NCBI GenBank assembly: GCA_033557465.1
Contig: CM066040.1
Location: 330,106,297 to 330,170,296 of the forward strand
Length of the DNA: 64,000 bases
Direction of reading: 5' to 3'
DNA from: Ichthyophis bannanicus
Taxonomy: Eukaryota > Chordata > Amphibia > Gymnophiona > Ichthyophiidae
The notes under the pieces were generated by a model. The model was not told the origin of the DNA, ran no database searches, and was given only the letters and a program-made list of their open reading frames with translations. Made by a program: the position numbers and the translations under genes. This document shows, piece by piece, positions 32,333-42,960 of this stretch (its first letter is position 1; every line of letters starts with the position of its first letter).

Positions 32333-32544
32333 GTGCAATAACTGTCAGTCTTATACTTGTGTTATTGTGCAAGTCTCAATACTTTTTGATCGCACCTCAT
32401 ATATGTATACTATATGATCCAATGGAAACGGATATGATTACATAAGGGAGAATGATGACTATAACCAAGACAAAAAAATAAGTAAAAGAGATCACTCCCA
32501 GTGAAAAGAAGGGGGAGGGGACTTCTTTTCCACACCTCATTTGC

Positions 32545-34000
32545 AGATCACTGTCCTACTTATTTTTTTTTACACAAGCGCTGCAAGATTTTAGGACATG
32601 GTTTAATGGAATTACGGTTGAGTTTATAACTCAAGGAATTTATCCAGCTATTCTGGGAGATTTATTCCTAAAAATAAGAAACTGAGTTTAGCTGAAGTTA
32701 CTAACGTTCGCCCTATAACTAATATACCTTTATTAATTAAGGTTACAGAATCAATTGTGGCGAATCAGCTAATTTTCTATTTGGACAAATTTGATATTTT
32801 GAAGGAATATCGATTTGGGTTTACAAAAGCCTATATTACTGAATTGTTATTAGGAGTTTTAGTTTCTGATGTAAATGTTGCATCTGGCAGTTCTGCAGGT
32901 TTGACTTGAATTCAGCTTTTGATCTAGTTGACCTTGATGTTCTAATGTTCCTATTAGAGTATATAGGGATTAATAGTGTAGTGCGTGGTTGGTTTCATGG
33001 TTTCTTGAAGTACCGAAAATATCGGGTGCAATTAGGTCAAGATTGTTCTTCTGAGTGGAATGTGTGCTGTGGGGTCTTGCAGGGTTCCCCATTGTCACCC
33101 ATTCTATTTAATTTGATTATGACTACCTTAGGACCTGGTTTTGAGCAATTGAATTTAAAACTTTATACTTATGCAGATGATATCTCACTGTTGTTGACTT
33201 TTTCTCCTTCTTCTAAAGATGTATATAAAACTATTAGTGTTACTATTTTAAATTTGGGAAATTTGGGAAAAATCGTTATATTTATAAGTCAGTATTTCAA
33301 AAACAAAGGTTATGTGCTTTAATAATAATAAACCTGTACCAGATTCTTTAATGGGTGCTTTGGCACAATTAGGGCTGAAGTTAGATCTGGTTTTAAAAGT
33401 CTTTGGGGTTTTGATAGATACAAATCTAGCATTTGAGACCTATGTAAGTTTGAATGTCTCTAAAACCTTTTATAAACTACGCCAATTGCATAGATTAAGG
33501 GGCTATTTACAGATTAGACGATTACCACCGTGTCAATTCACGGCTGCTCGTCTCATTTTTGGTGTCTCCCGGTATACTAAAATAACCCCTCTGCTACATA
33601 AATTACATTGGTTAAGGGTCACTAACTGGATTTGTTTTAATATTTTTATATTTTTATATAAATTTTTTAAGGATCTTGTTCCGGAATATCTTTTGTTGTT
33701 GTTACTTCCACTAATGACTTGTAAATCTAAGCTCTTACAATTTATTAGCTACTTACTGTATCCATCTTGTAGGGGTGTTTATTTAAAATTATGTTTTAGG
33801 CACACCATTCCTTATTTGGCGGTACAGTATAGGTCTGAATTGCTCACATATTTGAAATGTATCTCTTCTTTTCTTCAATTTCATAAAAAGTTGAAAACAT
33901 GGTTGTTTAATCAAAATGAATGGTTTTTCTTAGTTGTAAACCGCGCAGAACAACTATTTAGTATGGGATCCTTGCAGTATATAAAATTGTATTAGATTAG
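32545..34000 (+). mobile_element. L2-like LINE, 3' two-thirds of ORF2
   Basis: RT homology: AVTNVRPITNIPLLIKVTES-like reading near 32700, the palm block near 32905 (FDLVDLDVLMFLLEYIGINS), GVLQGSPLSPILFNLIMTTL, and the active site YTYADDISLLL near 33170 with YADD intact. After a small frame change at 33312 the thumb and C-terminus follow (TPLLHKLHWLRVTNWICF). It ends in a tail with gtaaaccgc and gcagtatataaaattg. This tail identifies the antisense tail insertions elsewhere in the window. Confidence 0.7.
32906..33995 (+). pseudogene. L2-like reverse transcriptase, two overlapping open parts
   Basis: The first part (32906-33322, 138 aa) holds the palm with YADD; the second (33312-33995, 227 aa) continues with VFGVLIDTNLAFETYV and the HWL motif. 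A single frameshift near 33315 separates them, and upstream RT motifs are interrupted. The coding capacity is unusually well kept for an L2 copy here. Confidence 0.6.
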
Positions 34001-34009
34001 ATCACTCTC

Positions 34010-36022
34010 TTGTTCTGTCTTGTTTTTCCTGCGAGGATGTGTGATCCCTTCTGAACCCAAGGCAGTAGCTAGAGCCATTAGGATGCATAGGAAGAGAGAT
34101 GACCAGCAGAAAAAGAGAACTGATCATGTCTTTGAACAGGTCATTGGTGAGGTCGCACCTGTAGTACTGTGTTCAGTTTTGGAGGCCATATGTCAGAAAC
34201 CAGTGGCCTCTGGTAGGTTGAGACCTGTAACATGGAGATACACTCTCCATCAAGAGATATCCCTGCATAATGCCTTTTCTGCCTTGGAAAATGAGAGTGC
34301 CCAATTAGTGGAAAGTGAAGTGACCTTAAATGAGAGGAATGACACCAAATCTACTGGTAATGACCCAAATGTGAACAAAAAAAATCACAAAATAAGAAAC
34401 TATTTTTACTTGGAGACACCATCATCAGAGGGATTAACTTGGGAACACAGTCCAAGGGATAGAAGATTGTCAGATGCCTCCCAGGTTCTTCAGCCAGCAG
34501 GAACGCATACCAAATTGTTAGCATATTCCGTGCGGAAAGTAAGCATTCCAAAATTGATGTTATCCACTTGGGTACAAATGACCTGGCTAGAAACAGTATA
34601 TCTGCAGTACAAAGGGACTTTCAGCTTTTGGGAGGGAAACCTAAACCCATTGTCAACACTATAGTGTTCTTGGACATTTTGCCTGTTCATGATAAGGGGG
34701 AAGAGAGGCTGCATCACTTAAACAACTTTAATATGTGGCTCCAAACCTGGTGTAAATGAGAAGGATTTAGATATATAGGCAACTGGGGCAATAGATGGAA
34801 CAACAAAAGGCTGTACTGTGTTGATGGACTGCATCTCTTTGTGGAAGGAAAAAGGATCCTACTGTAAGTGAAAAATTCAGCCAATATATGGAGAAGCATT
34901 TAAACTAGGGAAAGGGGGTGACGGATGTGGGGAAAAGAGCAAGACTTCACTCCCATCAAGAACATAATACCATTGGTAATAGTCTTCATATTGATCCATA
35001 CATTAATGACAAGAGGGAAGAGGAGTCTGGAACAAAACCCATCCAAAATATAAGCAAGCCAACCAACATTTGCTAGAAGCCAATGAGCACAAATGCTCAT
35101 TCTAGTCAACAAAGTTCCTGACCTGGAAACCCTGATAGTGGAGATGGACTTGGACATTGTGGCCATTACAGAAACATGGCTTAACGAATTGCATGAATGG
35201 GATATAGCCACAGCTGGCTATAATTTATTTAGAAGAGATAGAGAAGGCAGAAAGGAGGAGTAGCCTTATATGTCAAAAGCAATATTAAAGCTGCTGAAAT
35301 GCAGGGGTTGTGGGGAAAAGAAGCAGCACTATGGATAGTGCCATCTCTTCTTTCTAACACAATCATCCACACTGGAAAAGCAAAAATGCTAAACAACTAC
35401 TTCTGCTCTATATTCATGAAAGAAAATCCTGGAAAAGGACCATGCATGATTGACAAAAAGATGATGTTTTTGAACAGCTTGCAAAACTGAAAGTGGACAA
35501 GGCCATGGGACCGGATGGGATACATCCTAGGATATTGAAAGAGCTTAAAGAGGTTCTGGCAGAGCATTTAAAGGATGTTTTTAATAGATCTGTGGAGACT
35601 GGAGAGGTTCCACAGGACTGGAGACGGGCTGATGTGGTACCTCTTCACAAAAGTACTAATAGGGAAGAGGTGACAAACTATAGGCTGGTAAGCCTTACCT
35701 CTGTAGTGGGAAAAGTAATGGAGGTTCTCTTGAAAGAAAGAATAGTGGACTTTCTGAAAACTAATGGATTGTATGATCCAAGGGAACATGGTTTGAATGG
35801 GTGACCAGAGAACTAGATCAAGGACATGTGATGGATGGGGATATACCTAGGTTTTAACAAAGCCTTTGATACTGTTCCTCATAGGAGGGTTATCAATAAA
35901 CTGAGCAGCATGGGAATGGATCCCAAAGTGGTGAACTGGATCAGAAATTGGTTGACTGACAGACGACAGAAGGTGATGGTAAATGGAACTCACTCAAAAA
36001 AAGGAAGGTGCGTAGTGGCATG
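34010..36022 (+). mobile_element. CR1-b copies: RT tail piece, ORF1 esterase and ORF2 up to the hAT
   Basis: 34050-34195 is a decayed CR1 RT C-terminal piece. 34200-34920 is CR1 ORF1 with an esterase domain. 35090-36022 is ORF2: an endonuclease piece with GGVALYVKSNIKA near 35255, then an open RT piece (35493-35804: KAMGPDGIHPRILKELKEVL, DWRRADVVPLHKS) and another (35835-36022: FNKAFDTVPHRRVINKLSSM, NWIRNWLTDRRQKVMVNGTH). The RT motif VPQG is split by the hAT element at 36030; its last bases (atcagtcctggg) reappear at 39495. Confidence 0.7.
34530..34870 (+). pseudogene. CR1-b ORF1 esterase domain, broken
   Basis: The reading VIHLGTNDLARNS (34555-34595) carries the GTND block of the SGNH/GDS hydrolase fold, followed by TIVFLDILPV and, near 34812, YCVDGLHLF, the block with catalytic Asp and His. 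The Ser block is not legible. Many vertebrate CR1 elements encode such an esterase-like domain in ORF1. One or more frameshifts break it. Confidence 0.6.
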
Positions 36023-36119
36023 CCGCAGGGCAGGGGCGGCCCAAGGGGGGTGCGGGGCCATGTGCGGAGACTCGGTGCGGGGCCTCATTTGCATAAGGGT
36101 CCTCATTTGCATAAATATT

Positions 36120-37020
36120 TGCATAATGTTACCATACACGAACTTTTAGTAAACATGCCTCTTAATGAGTGTATGAATAAAGAAAGACTAAAAGACTTCT
36201 ACATTACTATAATCCAGTGCCAACCGCCAGACACATTAGGAACTACTACAAACACTGCCCATTTAGAACCCATAGCAAACCCGCCGTATCCTAACAGCAC
36301 TACCAGGACTCATAAAGCACCATACCCTAACTATCAAAAGGAAACGCTGCAAATATTAAACCAATACATTTCAGAGAACAACAATACATGACCTACTGGG
36401 GAAAGAGAACAAGTGGCAATGTCAAATAGGAATTACATAAACAGAATACCTCAGCTCAGTTACACATGAACAGAACATAAACCATCACCAAACAAGGAAT
36501 CACAATTTAGAAACAGGAAGACAATAATTAAACTGGGAATCCCAAAAGCCAAACTTGGAATGTACAACACTGTAGAAATAAAACTATACATTAATTTGCT
36601 CTTGTACTAAACAAAGCGCAGACGTTAATGATGCACATTTCCCAGAGCTGACATATTCCAATTAATAAATTCAAAATAAAGAGATATTTTTCTACCTTTT
36701 GTGCATTTTTTTTCAGCTGCAATTGCTCCAGCCACTTTCTTCTGGTTTCTTCGTGTCTTCCGCTAATTCTTCATCGTCTGCTGTCCATTTGTCTTTTCTT
36801 CTCTCTTCTAGTTTTTTTCCATTCTCTCTCTACATCTGCTTTAACATACTAATCTTTCTCCTTTTCCTCTTTCCTCATTCCTATTTCATCCACTCAAATT
36901 TTACCCCTCCATCCTCAATCCCCACTTACTCTCCCAATATCCGGACAATTGTAGATTTGTCTTCCCTCCCACACAAAATATTTTTTCCCTCTCCATTTCA
37001 CTCTCCCAGCTCCATCCCAT
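36120..37020 (+). other. AT-rich non-coding part of the hAT element
   Basis: ORFs here are short and have no recognisable motif. The segment includes a T-rich and C-rich stretch from 36700 that grades into the minisatellite. I see no gene. Confidence 0.5.
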
Positions 37021-37024
37021 TCTA

Positions 37025-38880
37025 ATCCTCCCCCAACATCAGCTCCATTCTAGTTCCAGTCCCACCCAGCATCCGCTCCCTTCTAGTCCCCGCATCAGCC
37101 CATTTCCAGTCCTAGCCCCCCATAAGCCCATTTCCAGTCCTAGCTCCCCCATCTATTTGCAGTCCCATCCAAGTCCCTCCATCAGCTCATTTCCAATCCC
37201 AGCCCCCCATGAGCCCATTTCTAGTCCTTTCCTAGCCCCACCATCAGCCCATGTCAAATCCTAGCTCCCCTCCACTCAGCCCATTTCCAATCCAAGCCCC
37301 CCATGAGCCTACTTCCAGTTCTAGCCCCTTCATGAGTCCATTTCAATCCAAACCCCCACCACAGCCCATTTCCAATCTTAGCACCCCCCAACAGCCAATT
37401 TCCAGTCCTATTCTAGCCCCTCCATCAGCCCATTTCCTGTCCTAGCCCCCCCCTCACCCATTTCCAGTCCTAGCTCCCTCCCCCTCACAACCCATTTCCA
37501 TTCCAAGCCCCCGTCCCCATCAGCTATTTGCAGTTCAAGCCCTCCTTCCACTCAGCCCATTTCCAGTCCTAGCCTCCTCATAGCCCATTACTAGTCCTAA
37601 CCCCCCATCAGCCCATTACGTCCTAACCCCCCATCACCCTATTTCCAGTCCTAGCCCCCCATCAGCCTATTTCCAGTCTTAGCCCCCCTCCCATAGCCAA
37701 TTACCAGTCCTACCCCCCCATCAGCCCATTTCCAGTCTTAGCCCCCCATAGCCCATTACCAGTCCTAACCCCCCCATCACCCTATTTCCAGTCCTAGCCC
37801 CCCCATCAGCCTATTTCCAGTCTTAGCCCCCCCCATAGCCAATTACCAGTCCTACCCCCCCCATCAGCCCACTTCCAGTCTTAGCCTCCCCCCCATGGCC
37901 CATTACCAGTCCTAACCCCCCCCCATGGCCCATTACCAGTCTTAACCCTCCCCCCCATCAGCCCATTACCAGTCCTAACCCCCCCCCCCGGCCCATTACC
38001 AGTCCTAACCCCCCCCATGGCCCATTACCAGTCCTAACCACCCCCCCCCATCAGCCCAATTCCAGTCTTAGCCCCCCCATAGCCCATTACCAGTCCTAAC
38101 CCCCCCATCAGCCAATTTCCAGTCCTACCCCCCCCCATGGCCCATTACCAGTCCTAACCACCCCCCCCATCAGCCCACTTCCAGTCTTAGCCCCCCCATA
38201 GCCCATTACCAGTCCTAACCCCCCCCCATCAGCCCATTTCCAGTCCTACCCCCCCACTTCCAGCCTTAGCCCCCTCCCCATAGTCAATTACCAGTCCTAC
38301 CCCCCCCATCAGCCCATTTCCAGTCTTAGCCCCCCCATCAGCCCATTTCCAGTCCTACCCCCCCACTTCCAGCCTTAGCCCCCTCCCCATAGCCCATTAC
38401 CAGTCCTAACCCCCCCCATCAGCCCACTTAGCCCCCCCATAGCCCATTACCAGTCCTAACCCCCCCCATCAGCCCATTACCAGTCCTAGCCTCCCCCCCC
38501 CCATGGCCCATTACCAGTCCTAACCCCCCCCCAGCCCACTTAGCCCCCCCCCCATGGCCCATTACCAGTCCTAGCCTCCACCCCCCATGGCCCATTACCA
38601 GTCCTAACCCCTCCCATCAGCCCACTTAGCCCCCCCCCCATAGCCCCTTACCAGTCCTCAGCCCCCCCCCCATCAGCCCCCCTCCAGTCTTAGCCTCCCC
38701 CCCCTGGCCCATTACCAGTCCTAACCACCCCCCCCCCTGGCCCATTACCAGTCCTAACCAGCCCCCCCCCCGGCCCATTACCAGTCCTCACCACCCCCCC
38801 CCCATCAGCCCACTTCCAGTTTAGCCTCCCCTCCCATAGCCCATTACCAGTCCTAACCACCCCCCCCCTATCATTCCAAA
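37025..38880 (+). repeat. C-rich minisatellite, about 1.85 kb
   Basis: Units of roughly 28-38 bp share the core cccattaccagtcctaacc or cccatttccagtcctagcc, followed by a C run of 4-12 and often catcag. The unit length drifts and C runs lengthen toward the right end. On the minus strand this gives repeated gggttaggactggtaatggg text with dense G runs. It is not coding. Confidence 0.9.
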
Positions 38881-38898
38881 TTAAAATAAAAAAAAAAC

Positions 38899-39371
38899 CC
38901 AAATGGCTGGTTCTGCCGCGGCAGCATCAAGAGCTCTGCCGCGGCAGCCGCAAGAGCTCGGCCGCGGCAGCGTCACGAGCTCTGCCGCGGGCCCCCCCCC
39001 CCCCCCTGCCCGGCAGAGCCTCCGTGCATCCTCAGCAGCTTTCTTCATGTCCAAAACGCGGGCTTCTTTCAGAGCCGCGAGAGTTTCTTTTCTCGCGGCT
39101 CTCTTAATCCCACGGGGCTGATGGGAAATCCCATCACCCTCGGCGGGATTAACAGAGCCGCGAGAAAGGAAACTCTCGCGGCTCTGAAAGAAGCCCGCGT
39201 TTTGGACATGAAGAAAGCTGCTGAGGATGCACGGAGGCTCTGCCGGGCAGGGGGGGGGCCCCGCGGCAGAGCTCTTGCTGCTGCCGCGGCAGAGCTCTTG
39301 CTGCTGCCGCGGCAGAGCTCTTGCTGCTGCCGCGGCAGAGCTCTTGCTGCTGCCGCGGCAGAAGCAGCCGG
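38899..39371. repeat. Long GC-rich inverted repeat (hairpin) with 23-bp tandem units
   Basis: Left arm 38899-39111 and right arm 39145-39371 are reverse complements apart from small differences. The loop contains a smaller palindrome gatgggaaatcccatc. The right arm has a 23-bp unit (ccgcggcagagctcttgctg plus ctg) starting at 39261, 39284, 39307, 39330 and 39353; the left arm carries fewer, diverged copies. ORFs translating to Ala/Leu-rich repeats here are products of the repeat. Confidence 0.85.
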
Positions 39372-39406
39372 TTTGTTTTTTTTTTTTTAAAACTTGGGAT
39401 GCTGAA

Positions 39407-39461
39407 GAATGTTTTTTGCGCGGGGCCCCCTGAAACGCGGGGCCCTGTGCAAAAAACATTC
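39407..39461. repeat. Subterminal palindrome of the hAT element
   Basis: gaatgttttttgc at 39407 is mirrored by gcaaaaaacattc at 39449-39461, with a GC-rich spacer that holds two copies of cggggccc. It lies 25 bp inside the right terminus and may be a transposase or structural site (inference). Confidence 0.7.
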
Positions 39462-39494
39462 TTGCTCAATGGACGGGCCGGCCCTGCCGCAGGG

Positions 39495-40430
39495 ATCAGT
39501 CCTGGGAGAAAGTGGAAAAGGAGGAGGAGTAGCCTTGTATGTCAAAAGCAATATTAAAGCTACTGAAATGCATGGGGAAAAGAAGAAGCGCTCTGGATTG
39601 TGTTGGAAAGAGGAGATGGCACTGTCATCCATACTGCTGTAGTCTACAGACCTCCGACTCAAATCGAAGAAATAGATAACAAAGTGATTATAGATATTGC
39701 CAAGATAGCCACAAAGGGGGAAGGGATCATATTGGGTGACTTTAATCTACACAATGTGGATTGGATTACTCCTTCTGCAAATCTGGAAAGAAGCAAAAAA
39801 ATTGTGGATGCTTTCCAAGATGCATTACTTAGACAAATGGTGATGTAACCAACCAGGGAAAGCTCAATGCTGGATTTAGTGCTCACCAATGGTGATAGCA
39901 TGTTGAATGTCCAGGTGGGTGCCTCTATGAGCAGCAGCGATCATCACACGGTGTGGTTTGAGATGAAAGCCAAGGTGCAGTCCAATCATAGCAAGCTCAA
40001 AGTCCTAAACTTCAAAAACACTGACTTCATTAAAATGGCCAAGTACCTGAAGGAGGAGTTGGCAGGGTGGGAGGGGGTAAGGGAAGTGGAATTGCAATGG
40101 GCTAAACTAAAGTTGGCAATAAAAGTGGCAACAGATAAATATGTAAGGAAAGTAAATACAAACAAGAGGAGAAGGAAACCTATTTGATTTTCCAAAGAAG
40201 TGGCTGCTCAAATAAAGGCAAAAACACAGCTTGCACAAAATTCAAAAGCTTGCACACAGAGGAACACAGAAAGGAATACAGGATCAAACTAAAAGAGACA
40301 AAAAGAGAAATAAGGAAAGAAAAATCAAAAGCAGAGGAAAAGATGGCTAAAGATGTGAAGGTTGGCGACAAAACTTTCTTCAGGTGTATTCGGGAGAGGA
40401 GGAAAATCAGAGGTGGAATTGCAGAACATA
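39495..40430 (+). mobile_element. CR1-b endonuclease and linker (host of the rearranged CR1 complex)
   Basis: Reading: GGVALYVKSNIKATEMHGEK, VVYRPPTQIEEIDNKV, IILGDFNLHNVDW with the catalytic GDFN block, SMLDLVLTNGDSMLNVQVGA and SSSDHHTVWFEMK, with the SDH box as SDHH. The linker ends near 40425 with FRCIRERRKIRGGIA. The logical continuation (NRLVESDIEKAKLLNKYF) starts near 46010, so 40431-46000 interrupts it. Small frameshifts are present; the open pieces are 39600-39848 and 39867-40187. Confidence 0.75.
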
Positions 40431-41212
40431 AGAACATAAGATATACCATACTGGGTCCATCATGCCCAGTATCCTGTTTCTAACAGTGGCCAGTCTAGAT
40501 CATACGTACCTAGCAGTTTCCCCAAAAGACACAGGTTCCACAATGCTTGTACTGGGTCAAGCATTGATATCCTGGGTCCCTTCTTAATAATGGTTTATGG
40601 GTCTTTCCTCCAGGAACTTGTCCAAACCTTTTTTAAACCCAGCTACACTAACAGCCTTTACTACATCCTCCGGTAATAAATTCCAGAGTTTGATTACACG
40701 TTGAGTGAAAAAATATTTTCTTTTTTTAGTCTTAAATAGTTTACCCTGTAGCTTCATTGCATGTCCCCTAGTCTTTCTATATTCTGATAGCTTAAACAAT
40801 CGATCTACGTTTACCCGCTCCACTCTGTTCATTAATTTATAGACTTCTATCATATCTCCCCTCAGCCGTCTCTTTTCCAGGTTAAAGAGCCCTAACCTTT
40901 TTAGCCTTTCTTCATAGGAGTATCTGTCCATCCCCTTTACCTTTTTGGTGACTCTTCTCTGAAGCTTTTCTAATAATGCTATATCCTTTTTAAGATACGG
41001 TGACCAGAATTGCACACAATATTCAAGGTGCGGTCTCACCATGGAACGATACAGAGGCATTATAATATCTTTTGTTTTATCTTCCATTCCTTTCCTTATG
41101 ATACCTAGCATTCTATTTGCTCTCTTGGCCGCCGCTGCACACTGGGCCAAGGGTTTTAACATGTTATCCACAATGACGCATAAATCTTTTTTGAGTCTTG
41201 AACGACTAGAAC
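40431..41212 (-). mobile_element. CR1-a 3' part, antisense, part of the rearranged complex
   Basis: The plus strand begins with acataagaacataagatata, the reverse of a CR1-a tail. The minus strand is open at 40584-41171 (195 aa): MDNMLKPLAQCAAAAKRANR, LGIIRKGMEDKTKDIIMPLY, YSYEERLKRLGLFNLEKRRL, to FLEERPINHY. It is the RT thumb and C-terminus from VIVDN onward, followed by the 3' UTR. Confidence 0.85.
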
Positions 41213-41346
41213 AGGGGACTGTTACTTCTGGAGAGAGATCTGTAATTGTGAGTATATACTTGGGAATTTTTTGAAGGGAATTCTTTCTATTAAAGCTAAT
41301 TCATCTGTGAACCCACTATTTTTTGTTAAATCAGTCAGGGCCAGTT

Positions 41347-41690
41347 TAAGTTTAAATTTAAAACACAGAAGAGAACTTTCTGGTTGCATTTCATACCCAG
41401 CAGAGAGCTTGTAGTTTAATTTCATAGTCACTCAGGGCCTAGTATCAGCAAAGTACTTTTAGTTTAAATTTAAAACACAGAAGAGAGCTTTCTGGTTAAA
41501 TTTGGAAACCCAGCAGAGAGCTTTAGTTTTAATTTAATAGTCACTCAGGGCCTAATATCAGCAAAGTACTTTTAGTTTAAATTTAAAATATAGAAGAGAG
41601 CTTTCTGGTTAAATTTAGAACCCAGCAGAGAGCTTGTAGGTTAAATTTCATAATAAGTTAGAGCCTAGCAGGAGCAAAGAGCTATAATTT
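41347..41690 (+). repeat. CR1 5' UTR tandem units, about 112 bp x 3
   Basis: The marker tttaaattta recurs at 41351, 41463 and 41576, each followed by acagaagagagctttctggt or a close variant, with tcactcagggcctaatatca between. Tandem 5' units act as promoters in some LINEs; that role here is inference. Confidence 0.75.
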
Positions 41691-42033
41691 AAATCAAATC
41701 AGAATAGAGCTTACCTCAGCAGCATAGCACAGGGTACTGTGTAGCAGCCCTCTTTTAATAAGTGTTATTTTCCTCCATCCTTCCCCACACCCACCCACCC
41801 ACCCCTGGAATAATCGTAGCTTTTTAGGTACTTACACATCTTAAAAGACAGGAGGTGCTCTCAGTTGAAGCTCGTTATCCAAATCAGTCATACACTAAGG
41901 ACCTGAGATTAATTAAGCTTCAGGTGAACAAGGTATATTAAACGTATTAGGTACAGTTTTATTGGTATAAATATCCATAGCAACCCTTAGTAAGTAAAGA
42001 ACGTAAAGATCTAAACAAAAACTTAAAACTAAG

Positions 42034-42960
42034 ATGCAGACAGCAGTCCAGCAGCGAGATGGGGGCTTTCCAGTCTTTTGCATTGAGTGTCACATGTATG
42101 ATTTTCTCCCAGTTGGTGAGAGGTCTTATGTGTGCACTAGGTGCAAGGAGCTCTTTGCTCTCAGGGAACGAGTCCATTCTCTAGAGGCTAGAGTAGCAGA
42201 CTTGGAAAACATAAGAAAGAAAGAGAGGTACATAGACGAGACCTACAGGGATATAGTCCTGAAGTCCCACCTCCAGTCTGGCAGAATCCCTGTTGCCATG
42301 GAGGAGAGAGGTCACGTGACAGGAGAGCATCACCCTGGTGTGGCAGGACGTGGTCCTGTAACTAGGACCTGTCCTCCAGGTGATGTAAAACCCTCTCGCA
42401 CCGAGGAGGTTTCTCCACGGCCATGTGCCCATGAGGGAAGGGTTAGGACAGCCGTTATAGTTGGTGATTCGATCAGTAGGCATGTAGATAGCTGGGTGAC
42501 TGGTGGACGTGAGGATCGCCTGGTAACATGCCTGCCTCGTGCGAAGGTAGCGGACCTCACGCACCACCTAGATAAGGTCTTAGATAGTGCTGGGGAGGAG
42601 TCTGCTGTCTTGGTACATGTCGGTACCAATGACATAGGAAAATGTGGTAGGGAAGTTCTGGAGGCTAAATTTAGGCTTTTAGGTAGGAAGTTGAAATCCA
42701 GAACTTTCAGGGTAGCGTTCTCCGAAATGCTTCCCGTTCCACGTGCAGGATCCAAAAGGCAGGCAGAGCTCCGGAGTCTCAATGCGTGGATGAGACAATG
42801 GTGCAGAGATGAGGGGTTTGGATTTGTTAGGACCTGGGGTACATTCTGGGGGAAAGGAGGGGCTCTTCCGAAGGGATGGGCTTCACCTTAACTGGGATGG
42901 AACCAGGCTGCTGGCATTAACCTTTAAAAAGGAGATAGAGCAGCTTTTAAACTGGATAAT
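42034..42960 (+). pseudogene. CR1-a ORF1: Cys-rich domain, coiled coil, SGNH-type esterase; one frameshift
   Basis: Open for 285 aa to 42891. The N-terminus has CIECHMYDFLPVGERSYVCT then RCKELF, a C-x2-C...C-x2-C zinc-binding-like motif, followed by a heptad region LFALRERVHSLEARVADLEN. The esterase domain shows TAVIVGDSISRHVDSW (GDS with nucleophilic Ser), VLVHVGTNDIGKCG (GTND) and FSEMLPVPRAG. The final catalytic block, RRDGLHLNWDGTRLLAL, lies in another frame from about 42870, so one frameshift near 42850 breaks the protein. In CR1 elements ORF1 binds RNA; the esterase role is not settled. Start chosen at the first ATG after the leader. Confidence 0.8.

Larger units (their letters stand above)
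24789..32399 (+). mobile_element. mariner DNA transposon, split by DIRS copy 3
   Basis: The left inverted repeat (24789-24818, cggggtgtgatcaaaaagta onward) matches the right one (32370-32399) over 30 bp with three or fewer differences, and both are flanked by TA (24787-24788, 32400-32401), the mariner target. The transposase remnant is at 31281-32332. DIRS copy 3 occupies about 24857-31179 between the left repeat and the gene. Without it the element is about 1.3 kb, a normal mariner length. Confidence 0.85.
24470..32538. mobile_element. Short element with 20-bp inverted ends, split by the mariner
   Basis: The left end gaggtgtagaaaagaagtcc (24470-24489) is the reverse complement, with one mismatch, of 32519-32538. 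Excluding the mariner and everything in it, the element would be about 320 + 137 bp, non-coding and AT-rich. The internal text tcctttattagcaaaagcac...tacatttcagcacactgcct resembles a dispersed vertebrate repeat, family unknown to me. No target duplication was found, so the boundaries are tentative. Confidence 0.4.
36031..39486. mobile_element. Non-autonomous hAT element (3456 bp) with 8-bp target duplication
   Basis: The ends are caggggcggccc and, inverted, cagggccggccc, typical hAT termini. The CR1 target ccgcaggg is duplicated exactly at 36023-36030 and 39487-39494, and the interrupted RT motif (V/M-PQG-SVLG) is restored by joining the flanks. No transposase is present. Contents: a low-complexity AT-rich part (36120-37020), a C-rich minisatellite (37025-38880), a long GC-rich hairpin (38899-39371) and a subterminal palindrome (39407-39461). 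Confidence 0.8.

Noticed and set aside
34020..34664. 214-aa ORF as a possible host gene
   Set aside because: Its first part is a CR1 RT remnant and its last part is the CR1 ORF1 esterase region read in the wrong frame (the true frame gives HLGTNDLARN).
37025..38880. Regularly spaced repeats resembling a CRISPR array
   Set aside because: Spacer-like parts are not unique, unit length varies, C runs drift, and the context is a vertebrate hAT element. It is a minisatellite.
38690..38902. Minus-strand ORF with repeated VVRTGNGPGGG
   Set aside because: It is a translation of the minisatellite; the frame persists only where unit lengths happen to be multiples of three.
38881..39459. Ala/Leu/Arg-rich ORFs on both strands
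   Set aside because: They arise from the GCCGCGGCAG-rich inverted and tandem repeats, in all frames, with no start context or conserved domain.
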